A DNA stretch of 7,756 bases from the NCBI GenBank assembly GCA_905206345.1, contig CAJLGW010000078.1, positions 1-7,756 of the forward strand, in the 5' to 3' direction. Within the stretch, counting starts at the first letter, position 1; every line of letters begins with the position of its first letter. The stretch is from an uncultured Sutterella sp. Its GTDB lineage: Bacteria > Pseudomonadota > Gammaproteobacteria > Burkholderiales > Burkholderiaceae_F. Below are positions 1 to 5,285 of the stretch, piece after piece. The notes below the pieces were generated by a model. It was not told the origin of the DNA. It worked only from the letters and a program-made list of their open reading frames with translations, and searched no databases. Made by a program: the position numbers and the translations under genes.

Positions 1-52
1 TGAAACGGTGGACTTTCACCACCAGCAGTGCGCCCAGTCAGGCGCACCAACG

Positions 53-87
53 AAAGGCATTGCAGAAATTGAATTTGCAGTGCCTTT
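53..87 (+). terminator. Hairpin, possible terminator of an upstream unit
   Basis: Positions 53-63 (AAAGGCATTGC) pair with 77-87 (GCAGTGCCTTT) with only one T-G wobble. Three weaker pairs extend the stem inward, leaving a 7-base loop. The downstream tract is TTTTGATCTTCTT, which is T-rich but not a clean U-run, so termination is plausible rather than certain. Because the stem has AAA at one base and TTT at the other, it could act on either strand. Confidence 0.35.
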
Positions 88-261
88 TGATCTTCTTACC
101 CTCTCTATCCGAGCAATGTGATAGATAGGTGATAGAAAGGTGGGGAAATTACACCTTCTCTTTATAAATCAAATAGTTATTCTATCAACTTTCTAACGGA
201 TAGAAAGGATAGAATGTATCGGTCCCGCAAATCGAATTCAAACCCTTGGAAACCATTTTTG

Positions 262-290
262 TTGACAATTTATCGAATTTTGTCGATAGA
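262..290 (+). promoter_or_regulatory. Candidate promoter/operator with TATCGA inverted repeat
   Basis: A perfect -35 hexamer TTGACA lies at 262-267. About 17 bases downstream is only a weak -10 (GATAGA, 285-290). Overlapping the spacer is an inverted repeat, TATCGA (271-276) and TCGATA (283-288), separated by 6 bases, and a further TATCGA occurs at 326-331. A repressor bound to the inverted repeat would cover the promoter. The regulator is unknown and the functional reading is inference. Confidence 0.3.
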
Positions 291-373
291 TAACAATTTG
301 ATTTTATTAAGCAATTTAGATAATTTATCGAGAAAACCGCTGTCATAAAATTCGATTAATTGATTCAAAAATG

Positions 374-380
374 AAGGGGA
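374..380 (+). promoter_or_regulatory. Ribosome binding site of the Tat aminotransferase gene
   Basis: AAGGGGA lies 6 bases before ATG 387. It fixes the start that gives the protein its twin-arginine signal peptide. Confidence 0.6.
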
Positions 381-602
381 TTAACCATGCAATTTACTCG
401 GCGCAATCTTTTTAAAACCTCTGCTGTAGCTTTAAGCGCTACGGCTGTCACCAACATCATCAGCACCGATGCATTTACGGCTGAAGCCACTTTTAAGCCA
501 TCGAAAGAAACTCCGCTATTGCTTAATTTCAATGAAAATTCACTAGGCATGGGTCCGAAAGCCAAAGCAGCGGTCGCAAAGTCACTCACAGAAGCTTTCC
601 GC

Positions 603-605
603 TAA
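603..605 (+). other. In-frame nonsense codon (TAA) in the aminotransferase
   Basis: The reading frame is open on both sides without any shift: EAFR, stop, then PDAARAGVIEKIASYL. A single change from TAC or TAT (Tyr) explains it. In HisC-type enzymes this Tyr belongs to the RYP motif near the PLP/substrate site. A random sequencing error cannot be excluded from one sequence. Confidence 0.8.
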
Positions 606-1470
606 CCCGATGCGGCTCGTGCCGGCGTCATTGAAAAAATCGCTTCTTACTTAAACGTTAAGAGCGAAAACATCACTTTAGGTAACGGCTCTTCTGAAGT
701 CATCCAAGCCGCTGTCCAGGCCTTAATTGTCAAAGCTCAAAAGGCAGGTAAACCCGTTCAATTGCTCGAACCCGTTCCCACCTTTAATTACGCGGAAATC
801 TACTCCAAAGCCATGAATATTCCCGTTGTCATTGTTCCTATTAAGGGCAATGGCGAAATGGATATGGGTGCTTTGAAGAAAGCAGAAAACAATTTCAGAG
901 GTCATACCATTGTATATCTTTGCAATCCCAACAATCCGACAGCTCGCATTTTGGATTCAAAGACGCTCAACACATGGATTAAAACTGCAAAATCAACCAC
1001 TTTCTTCATCATCGATGAGGCCTATGCAGAATTCGTGACGGACAAAAACTTCCAAAGTTGTGTTGAACTTGTCAAAAAGGGACAGAAGAATGTAATAGTT
1101 GCACGTACGTTCTCGAAACTCTTTGCCATGGCCGCATTGCGCCTGGGCTATGGCGTTGCAACAAAAGAAACCGCTACACTCATTGATGGATTCCAATCCA
1201 TTGACAATACCAATCTTGCAGGCGCTGTCGCAGGTATTGAATCACTGGACGACAAAAACTTCCAAGAGTTATCGTTATTGAGCAACCTAGCAGCCAAGAA
1301 AATCGTGATGAATGCCTTCGATGAATTGGGGATCAAATACATGCCTTGCGAAGCGAACTTCATCTTCCACCAAATTAAAGGTAATCATCAGGTCTACAAG
1401 GATCGTATGGCTGCGGCTCACGTATTCGTCGGCTGGGCGTTTCCACCCTTCGAGCACTACAACCGCTTAA

Positions 1471-1496
1471 CCCTGAACTTTTCAAAAACTAGATGA
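1471..1496 (+). repeat. Left terminal inverted repeat (IRL) of the IS
   Basis: It begins CCCTGAACTTT and ends TAGATGA. Against the right repeat read on the other strand there are two mismatches and one single-base gap over about 26 positions. It supplies an artificial C-terminus and a TGA stop to the truncated aminotransferase frame. Confidence 0.85.
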
Positions 1497-1542
1497 GGAA
1501 TGAGGGAGAAATTTCAAAGAATCTCGTAATTCCTTGTATTTT

Positions 1543-1577
1543 CATAAAAACCAGTCGCTTTTCGACTGGTTTTTATG
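1543..1577. terminator. Perfect 15-bp hairpin inside the IS, upstream of tnp
   Basis: Arms 1543-1557 and 1563-1577 are perfectly complementary (core ACCAGTCG/CGACTGGT) around a 5-base loop. A-rich and T-rich outer arms make it a bidirectional rho-independent terminator by form. Lying between the IS left end and the transposase start, it would block transcription entering from the host gene. That role is inference by analogy with hairpins that shield other transposase genes. Confidence 0.75.
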
Positions 1578-1589
1578 TCTGGTATAGAT

Positions 1590-1595
1590 TATAAT
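1590..1595 (+). promoter_or_regulatory. Candidate -10 box of the transposase promoter
   Basis: A consensus TATAAT lies 13 bases after the hairpin and 26 bases before the transposase ATG. No good -35 hexamer is visible at the expected spacing; that region is the right arm of the hairpin. A GAGGAAA ribosome binding site follows at 1611-1617. Confidence 0.4.
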
Positions 1596-1621
1596 TATGA
1601 CTAATCTATCGAGGAAATATT

Positions 1622-3271
1622 ATGATATCTAGCGCCCCTATTCATCCCGTTATGATCGTTAATCAAACTGGCACTCCCTATATCGTTAAGTACAAGAATG
1701 AATGGATTGATGGCCGTTCTCGCTGTGTTTCTCGCAAAACCATTGGCAAGCTCGATGGCAAGCAAGTTATCTTCGGTCGTAAGTTCCTCAAAGAAAATCC
1801 TCAGTATCAAGGACTCAATGCCATCTACGAAAATAACCGCATTGTCTTTGTTGAAGATAATCCCGATGTACTGAACTTCCTTCAGTTGGCTCAAAAGTGC
1901 CGCATGGTCGAAGCCGGAGCGAGTTATGTACTTAACGAAGTGGCACAACAATCGGGGCTAGCTGCCGACCTTGAAGCGGTCTTTCCTCATACTCATCAAG
2001 ATCTCTTATCTTTGGCTATCTTCTTTATTCTTCAGCCCGAGAGTTCCGTTTGTAGTTTTGAAACCTTTGCTGAAAAAACTTGGCTTCCTGGTCAAAAAGC
2101 CCTCAATCCCAGTGCGATTACACGTTTATTCCAGAGCATTTCTGACGACGAGCGTTTTGAATACATGAGACGTAGAGCTGCTCATAGTCATGATCTCTCC
2201 GATCATTCCTATTGGGCATTTGACACCACTTCAATCTCAACCTTTTCGAAGACAATTCGCAAAGCACGATACGGTTACAACAAAGAGGACGATGCGTTAC
2301 CTCAAGTCAATGTGGCTTTATTGATTGATGAGTTCAGTGGTGAACCGATTTACTACAAAACGCTTGATGGTTCACTTAACGACTCCGTGTTGTTGCGTAA
2401 CCTATTCCTTGAGTTGTCGCAGTTGGACTTAGAAGCTATCAATGTTGTGATGGATCGTGGTTTTTGCTCAATGAATAACCTATTGACGATGTACAAGGAA
2501 GACATCGGTTTTATTGTCGGTGCTCGACGTCGTTTAGATTTGGTTAAGCCTGCCTTTAACCGCATTCGTCCTCAACTGAAATTGTGCATTCCCCGAGCTT
2601 ACCATTCCGAAATCGACGCCTACTGTCAGACAGATTGTTCACCTTGGATGCTCAACAGTCGTGCCAGTGGTAAGGATGAGAAAAAACTCTACACGCACAT
2701 CTATTACAGCAAAACGAAGGAAGTCGCCGACATTCAAACGGCAACCAGCATGATTAAAGACTATGAGAAGAAGCTCAAAGAAACAGGAAAGCCGGTTGAT
2801 GATCGCTGGTTCCGTCGATTTTTTAAGAAAACGAGTAACAATCGTTGGGAGCCCGATGATTTAGCTTGGATTGAGTATTGTGAAACGGCTGGCTTTACGG
2901 TGTTGTTGAGTAATGAAGTGAGTAATCCGGTAACCGCGATGCAAATTTATCGTCATCGAGACATCGTAGAAAAGGCTTTCTGCAACTTTAAGGATCGATG
3001 CTCAGCGCGTCGTTTCCAATGTGAAGAGTTAGCTTTAGAAGGGAAAGTGTTTGTATTGTATGTTGCGTTGAGCTTATTGCTAATGCTCAAGAAGCGTTTA
3101 TCGAAAGAAAAACTATCCAGTGACAGTACGCCGAAATATCTTGAACAATTGGGTGCGATTAAGTTGTGTCGAATTGACGGAACAACGAAACGATATTGGC
3201 AAGAACTTTCAAAACAGGATCGAAAGCTCATTGAGATGGCCAAGGTGGATTTGCCGAAATCTATCATCTAG
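1622..3271 (+). CDS. IS1634-like family transposase (IS4 superfamily, DDE)
   Basis: This 549-aa protein catalyses cut-and-paste movement of the surrounding IS. Catalytic residues can be placed: first Asp in FDTTS (D201), second Asp in VMDRGF (D278), and Glu in the IS4-type signature Y443-x2-R446-x3-E450-x6-K457. The long stretch between the second Asp and the Glu (about 170 residues) fits the inserted beta-rich domain typical of IS4-superfamily transposases. The length is that of a full family member, and there is no internal stop or frameshift. The start is ATG 1622, with GAGGAAA 5 bases upstream. The TAG stop (3269-3271) lies within the right inverted repeat, so the coding sequence uses nearly the whole element. 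Transcription is probably from the TATAAT at 1590 and shielded from the host gene by the hairpin. The IS1634 label is from size and motif pattern and is less certain than the IS4-superfamily assignment. Confidence 0.9.
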   Translation: MISSAPIHPVMIVNQTGTPYIVKYKNEWIDGRSRCVSRKTIGKLDGKQVIFGRKFLKENPQYQGLNAIYENNRIVFVEDNPDVLNFLQLAQKCRMVEAGASYVLNEVAQQSGLAADLEAVFPHTHQDLLSLAIFFILQPESSVCSFETFAEKTWLPGQKALNPSAITRLFQSISDDERFEYMRRRAAHSHDLSDHSYWAFDTTSISTFSKTIRKARYGYNKEDDALPQVNVALLIDEFSGEPIYYKTLDGSLNDSVLLRNLFLELSQLDLEAINVVMDRGFCSMNNLLTMYKEDIGFIVGARRRLDLVKPAFNRIRPQLKLCIPRAYHSEIDAYCQTDCSPWMLNSRASGKDEKKLYTHIYYSKTKEVADIQTATSMIKDYEKKLKETGKPVDDRWFRRFFKKTSNNRWEPDDLAWIEYCETAGFTVLLSNEVSNPVTAMQIYRHRDIVEKAFCNFKDRCSARRFQCEELALEGKVFVLYVALSLLLMLKKRLSKEKLSSDSTPKYLEQLGAIKLCRIDGTTKRYWQELSKQDRKLIEMAKVDLPKSII

Positions 3272-3290
3272 GTTTCTGCAAAGTTCAGGG
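3264..3290 (-). repeat. Right terminal inverted repeat (IRR) of the IS
   Basis: On the minus strand from 3290 it reads CCCTGAACTTT, then a short variable part, then TAGATGA, matching the left repeat with two mismatches and one extra base. It contains the transposase stop codon. Confidence 0.85.
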
Positions 3291-3331
3291 TGAAAGTTCT
3301 CAAAGACTTTAGAAAGAAAGGCTGGATTTAA
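3291..3331 (+). pseudogene. C-terminal remnant of the IS-split aminotransferase
   Basis: Directly after the right inverted repeat one frame reads (V)KVLKDFRKKGWI and then TAA at 3329-3331; the codon for V uses the last base of the IS. This looks like the usual C-terminal helix and tail of Tat-type HisC-like aminotransferases, which follows the G-T-P-E-E segment in intact proteins (recalled family pattern, not searched). The upstream half stops at RLT (1464-1470), so about ten residues between the halves are absent. Together the two halves reconstruct one gene interrupted by the IS. Confidence 0.7.
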
Positions 3332-3405
3332 TTTTTCAAAGATGATGCCGTCAGTACAGAAGATGGTCTCATCATCCATACCATTCCAACCAGCAGATAA
3401 CATAA

Positions 3406-3425
3406 AAGCAACCGTACGGCTGCTT
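3406..3425 (-). terminator. Terminator of the tRNA-Ala/tRNA-Glu unit
   Basis: On the minus strand AAGCAGCC pairs with GGTTGCTT (one G-T wobble) around a GTAC loop, followed by TTATGTTA. It lies 9 bases after the tRNA-Glu 3' end, as expected for a tRNA operon terminator. The plus-strand version has an A-C mismatch, so it fits minus-strand transcripts better. The T-tract is short. Confidence 0.6.
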
Positions 3426-3433
3426 CTAAGTGA

Positions 3434-3509
3434 TGGCGTCCCCACGGGGATTCGAACCCCGGTACCGACCGTGAAAGGGTCGTGTCCTAGGCCTCTAGAC
3501 GATGGGGAC
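3434..3509 (-). tRNA. tRNA-Glu (anticodon TTC)
   Basis: The 76-nt gene reads GTCCCCA at its 5' end, pairs with TGGGGAC at the 3' side, and encodes its own CCA (3434-3436). The anticodon arm is CGACC/GGTCG with loop CTTTCAC, giving anticodon TTC at 3475-3473. The T loop holds GGTTCGAATCC and pairs fully. It is the second gene of a tandem with tRNA-Ala, separated by 19 bp, and shares its promoter. Confidence 0.97.
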
Positions 3510-3528
3510 CTATGACAATCTCTTTTGG

Positions 3529-3604
3529 TGGTGGAGGTAAGCGGATTCGAACCGCTGACCCCTTGCATGCCATGCAAGTGCTCTACCAACTGAGCTATAC
3601 CCCC
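3529..3604 (-). tRNA. tRNA-Ala (anticodon GGC)
   Basis: The 76-nt gene has acceptor GGGGGTA/TACCTCC (one G-T pair) and an encoded CCA at 3529-3531. Its D arm is AGCTCAGTTGGTAGAGC. The anticodon stem is CTTGC/GCAAG with loop ATGGCAT, giving anticodon GGC at 3571-3569. The T arm has the standard GGTTCGAATCC. It is first in the tandem and is transcribed on the minus strand from the promoter just upstream. Confidence 0.97.
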
Positions 3605-3618
3605 GAAAGAGAAAACGA

Positions 3619-3647
3619 ATTGTATATGAGGTTTTTTCTCTTTGCAA
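3619..3647 (-). promoter_or_regulatory. Sigma70-type promoter of the tRNA unit
   Basis: On the minus strand a -35 TTGCAA (3647-3642) and a -10 TACAAT (3624-3619) are separated by exactly 17 bases. The predicted start lies only about 8 bases before the tRNA-Ala 5' end. The spacer is A-rich. greB ends 30 bases upstream with no strong terminator, so some read-through from greB is also possible. Confidence 0.65.
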
Positions 3648-3677
3648 GGGCTTTTTTAATTTTTTTTAATATTTTTC

Positions 3678-4214
3678 TCAAACGTATTTAACTTCGAGAA
3701 TTTCCAAGTGTTGCACACCACCCGGTGTCGGCAATTTTACACTATCGCCCTCGTGAGCTTTTAAGAAAATTCGAGCAATCGGACTAATCCAGCTTACGTC
3801 ACCCTTAGAAGCATCCGCCTCATCAATACCCACGATTCGGATGGTGTGTTCATTACCCTCTTCATCTTCGTAGGTCACCGTGGCACCGAAAAAGATCTGA
3901 TCGGTTTCTGGGCGTGTTGAAGGGTCAACGACTTCTGCCAAGTCAATACGTTTATTTAAGAAACGAATGCGACGGTCAATTTCACGCAAACGACGTTTAC
4001 CGTAAAGGTAATCCCCATTTTCACTGCGGTCACCGTTACTCGCAGCCCAAGATACAATGTTGGTTATCTCGGGGCGCTCAACCTTAACCAAATGCTCACG
4101 TTCATCGAGCATTCGGCGATAACATTGAGGCGTCATGTAGTTTTTTGTACCGTGAGGCAAGGCCGGCAAGCCCACATCCTCATCGTCTTCATCGTTTTGA
4201 AAATTCGTTCCCAT
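3678..4214 (-). CDS. greB: Transcription elongation factor GreB
   Basis: GreB enters the RNA polymerase secondary channel and stimulates cleavage of backtracked RNA, rescuing stalled elongation complexes in the cytoplasm. From ATG 4214 the protein has 178 residues. An acidic tail (residues 8-13) leads to GTKNYMTP, then the N-terminal coiled-coil hairpin whose tip carries GDRSEN with the acidic pair D62 and E65 that coordinate the cleavage Mg2+. After that come YGKRRLREIDRRIRFL, typical of GreB rather than GreA, and a C-terminal FKBP-like domain (about 105-178). Length and all key residues are normal. A TTG at 4229 would add five residues (MLKNK); neither start has a clear Shine-Dalgarno, and I prefer ATG. 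The gene is divergent from the SlyB-like lipoprotein gene and lies upstream of the tRNA pair. Confidence 0.95.
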   Translation of the reverse strand: MGTNFQNDEDDEDVGLPALPHGTKNYMTPQCYRRMLDEREHLVKVERPEITNIVSWAASNGDRSENGDYLYGKRRLREIDRRIRFLNKRIDLAEVVDPSTRPETDQIFFGATVTYEDEEGNEHTIRIVGIDEADASKGDVSWISPIARIFLKAHEGDSVKLPTPGGVQHLEILEVKYV

Positions 4215-4289
4215 TTTGTTTTTTAACAAGTCTTAACCAATAGGCGTATTTTAATCGTCTTTTTCGTAAAAAAATGCGCTAAAGTTTTC

Positions 4290-4306
4290 AATAGAAATTG
4301 TCTATT
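4290..4306. promoter_or_regulatory. Inverted repeat between divergent greB and lipoprotein genes
   Basis: AATAGA (4290-4295) and TCTATT (4301-4306) form a perfect inverted repeat with a 5-base spacer, centrally placed in the divergent intergenic region. A possible plus-strand promoter overlaps it: TTGTCT at 4298-4303 and TATTTT at 4320-4325. In an AT-rich spacer a 6-bp repeat can arise by chance, so this is only a candidate operator. Confidence 0.25.
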
Positions 4307-4356
4307 TCAATTTAACGATTATTTTCCTGATTCATTTTCGAGTAGAGGCAAGAATT

Positions 4357-4872
4357 ATGAAAAAACTCGCTCTCATTGCTTCCATTTCCGCTTTGGCATT
4401 AGCCGGTTGCGCCAATGACGGTTTGTACTATCGCTCCGATACCTACGCTGCTCAAGGCGTCAATCAAGCTCAAGAAGTTCGTACCGTTGAAATTCTTTCC
4501 ATCGGTGCAGCTAAAGTTGCCGTCCCCAATAAAGAAAGTCGTCGCGACAGTGAAAAGGTCGGGATGCTCTTGGGGGCCATCGCAGGTGCCGCCATCGGTA
4601 GCCACAATAACCACGACACGAGTTCTCGCGTCTTAGGTGGTTTAGCCGGCGCTGCAGTCGGTAACATGGCCGGTAGCGCCGTTGCCGGTAATGATTCCAC
4701 GAGTTACGTTGATGGCGTTCAAATTACGTTCCGCTACAAGAACAAACTCTTTAACTCGGCTCAAGTGGGTTTGCCTTGCGAATATAAGCTTGGCACGGCC
4801 ATTATGGTGTCAACCTCGCCCACCGAAACGCGTATTCAACCGAATAACCCCTACGGTTGCCCGCGCAAATAA
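4357..4872 (+). CDS. SlyB-like glycine-zipper outer-membrane lipoprotein
   Basis: A 171-aa lipoprotein of the SlyB / Rickettsia 17-kDa antigen type. The signal peptide ends in lipobox LAGC with Cys18 as the lipidated residue; Ala at +2 predicts sorting to the outer membrane. Residues 25-57 (SDTYAA to KVAV) match the SlyB N-terminal pattern. Residues 69-111 form a glycine zipper with GxxxG-like spacing in two hydrophobic halves (GMLLGAIAGAAIG and VLGGLAGAAVGNMAG), split by a His/Asn-rich turn. A C-terminal beta-like domain has two Cys (141, 168), possibly a disulfide. SlyB in enteric bacteria stabilises the outer membrane under stress, but that role here is inference. AGAGG lies 8 bases before the ATG. 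It is followed 15 bp later by the coiled-coil gene, probably in one operon. Confidence 0.88.
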   Translation: MKKLALIASISALALAGCANDGLYYRSDTYAAQGVNQAQEVRTVEILSIGAAKVAVPNKESRRDSEKVGMLLGAIAGAAIGSHNNHDTSSRVLGGLAGAAVGNMAGSAVAGNDSTSYVDGVQITFRYKNKLFNSAQVGLPCEYKLGTAIMVSTSPTETRIQPNNPYGCPRK

Positions 4873-4887
4873 CCTAAGGAGAAGACG

Positions 4888-5271
4888 ATGCTGAAAAAAA
4901 CTTTAGGTCTTAGTGCATTATTAGCCATCCTTATGGTGCCGGTGGCTCATGCCCAAACGACGATGTCGATGGACGAACAAATCGCTCGTATTCAACAAGC
5001 TGAGATGGAAATCGAAGAGTACAACTCTGCTCAAGAAGCCAAGCGGGCAGAAGCCGAACGTCGCGCAGCCGACATTAAAAAGCGCGCTCAACAAGCCGCT
5101 GAGAAAAAGCGTGCCGCTCAAGAAAAGGCTCGTGCCGAACGTCAAGCAAAACTTAATCGCTATGCTGACGAAAGCACGGAATTAGACCTTGAAATGAAGC
5201 GTTTGGACGTGGAACTCAAGCGTGCCGAAGTGGAAGCCCGCAAGGCAGAATTGAAGGCTAAGCAACAATAG
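4888..5271 (+). CDS. Small secreted coiled-coil protein, unknown function
   Basis: I do not recognise a named family. The 127-residue product begins with a Sec signal peptide with predicted cleavage after AHA (22/23). The rest is almost entirely charged, Ala/Lys/Glu/Arg-rich helix (about 28-127) with heptad-like repetition, so a long periplasmic coiled coil is expected. There is no lipobox, no transmembrane segment after the signal and no cysteine. A strong ribosome binding site, TAAGGAGA (4875-4882), precedes the ATG. The 15-bp gap to the lipoprotein stop implies co-transcription and perhaps a joint envelope role. The chain-length-factor gene begins 14 bp after its stop and has no clear ribosome binding site, so it may depend on read-through from here. 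The residue bias means generic similarity to tropomyosin- or TolA-like helices would be uninformative. Confidence 0.8.
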   Translation: MLKKTLGLSALLAILMVPVAHAQTTMSMDEQIARIQQAEMEIEEYNSAQEAKRAEAERRAADIKKRAQQAAEKKRAAQEKARAERQAKLNRYADESTELDLEMKRLDVELKRAEVEARKAELKAKQQ

Positions 5272-5285
5272 TTCCCACGCACTTT

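Larger units (their letters stand above)
1..386. other. Gene-free, structured and AT-rich leader region
   Basis: No convincing coding frame is visible here on either strand. The first 87 bases hold three successive short hairpins: arms 7-11/19-23, 28-34/41-47 and 53-66/74-87. From about 100 to 300 the sequence is AT-rich and crowded with the word GATAG or its complement (105, 120, 124, 131, 182, 199, 208, 285). The 10-mer GATAGAAAGG occurs twice (131-140, 199-208). From 230 to 360 the words TATCGA and ATCGAATT recur in both orientations. The region ends in a ribosome binding site for the Tat aminotransferase gene. It probably holds the tail of an upstream transcription unit followed by the promoter region of the aminotransferase; the functional assignment is inference. 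Confidence 0.5.
387..1496 (+). pseudogene. Tat-exported HisC-like PLP aminotransferase, broken by nonsense codon and IS
   Basis: This is a class I/II fold-type I aminotransferase related to histidinol-phosphate aminotransferase, with a twin-arginine signal (T-RRNLFK, residues 4-10) for export to the periplasm. Frame-consistent coding runs from ATG 387 but meets TAA at 603-605, exactly where the family has the Tyr of an RYPD motif; PDAAR follows directly in the same frame. Beyond the stop are NPNNPT (residues 180-185), DEAY (210-213) and the PLP lysine in TFSK (K244). Several usual glycines are replaced: NPNNPT is followed by Ala rather than Gly, and AMAALR stands where GLAGLR-like sequence is common. 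Host sequence ends at about 1470. The last codons before TGA 1494-1496 (NFSKTR) are read from the left inverted repeat of the IS, and the true C-terminus lies at 3291-3331. The periplasmic substrate is unknown. TAA ends several neighbouring genes, so recoding is unlikely. Confidence 0.85.
1471..3290 (+). mobile_element. IS1634-like insertion sequence (IS4 superfamily), 1.82 kb
   Basis: The ends are defined by imperfect terminal inverted repeats, both starting CCCTGAACTTT and both ending TAGATGA about 26 bases in. Between them lie a hairpin terminator, a TATAAT box, a ribosome binding site and one full-length DDE transposase whose stop codon falls inside the right repeat. The element sits in the 3' part of the aminotransferase pseudogene, in the same orientation. 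Flanks are GCTTAA on the left and TGAAAG on the right, so no target-site duplication is visible. About ten host codons appear to be missing, which suggests a small adjacent deletion or later rearrangement. The element looks structurally intact and could be active. The family assignment comes from transposase motifs and size, not from a database match. Confidence 0.85.

Noticed and set aside
100..215. CRISPR-like or tandem repeat array based on GATAG words
   Set aside because: Repeat units are only 5-10 bases with irregular spacing and there are no spacer-sized intervals, so it is not a CRISPR array.
603..605. TAA read as a recoded or read-through sense codon
   Set aside because: TAA ends other intact genes here (lipoprotein, chain-length factor, acyltransferase), and the gene is also split by an IS, so pseudogenisation is the simpler reading.
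1471..1496. NFSKTR as the natural C-terminus of the aminotransferase
   Set aside because: These codons fall within the left inverted repeat of the IS, and the family-like C-terminus is found beyond the right end.
3332..3405. Possible small gene or structured RNA between the aminotransferase remnant and the tRNA terminator
   Set aside because: Only a long-looped GATGAT/ATCATC pairing is visible and no start with a ribosome binding site; it is best read as the ordinary 3' flank of the broken gene.
3209..3589. Minus-strand open frame of 126 codons across the right end of the IS and the tRNA genes
   Set aside because: It runs through both tRNAs, their terminator, the IS inverted repeat and the transposase 3' end, so it is not a real gene.
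4215..4229. TTG start for greB adding MLKNK
   Set aside because: TTG is a weaker start and no Shine-Dalgarno supports it; kept only as an alternative.
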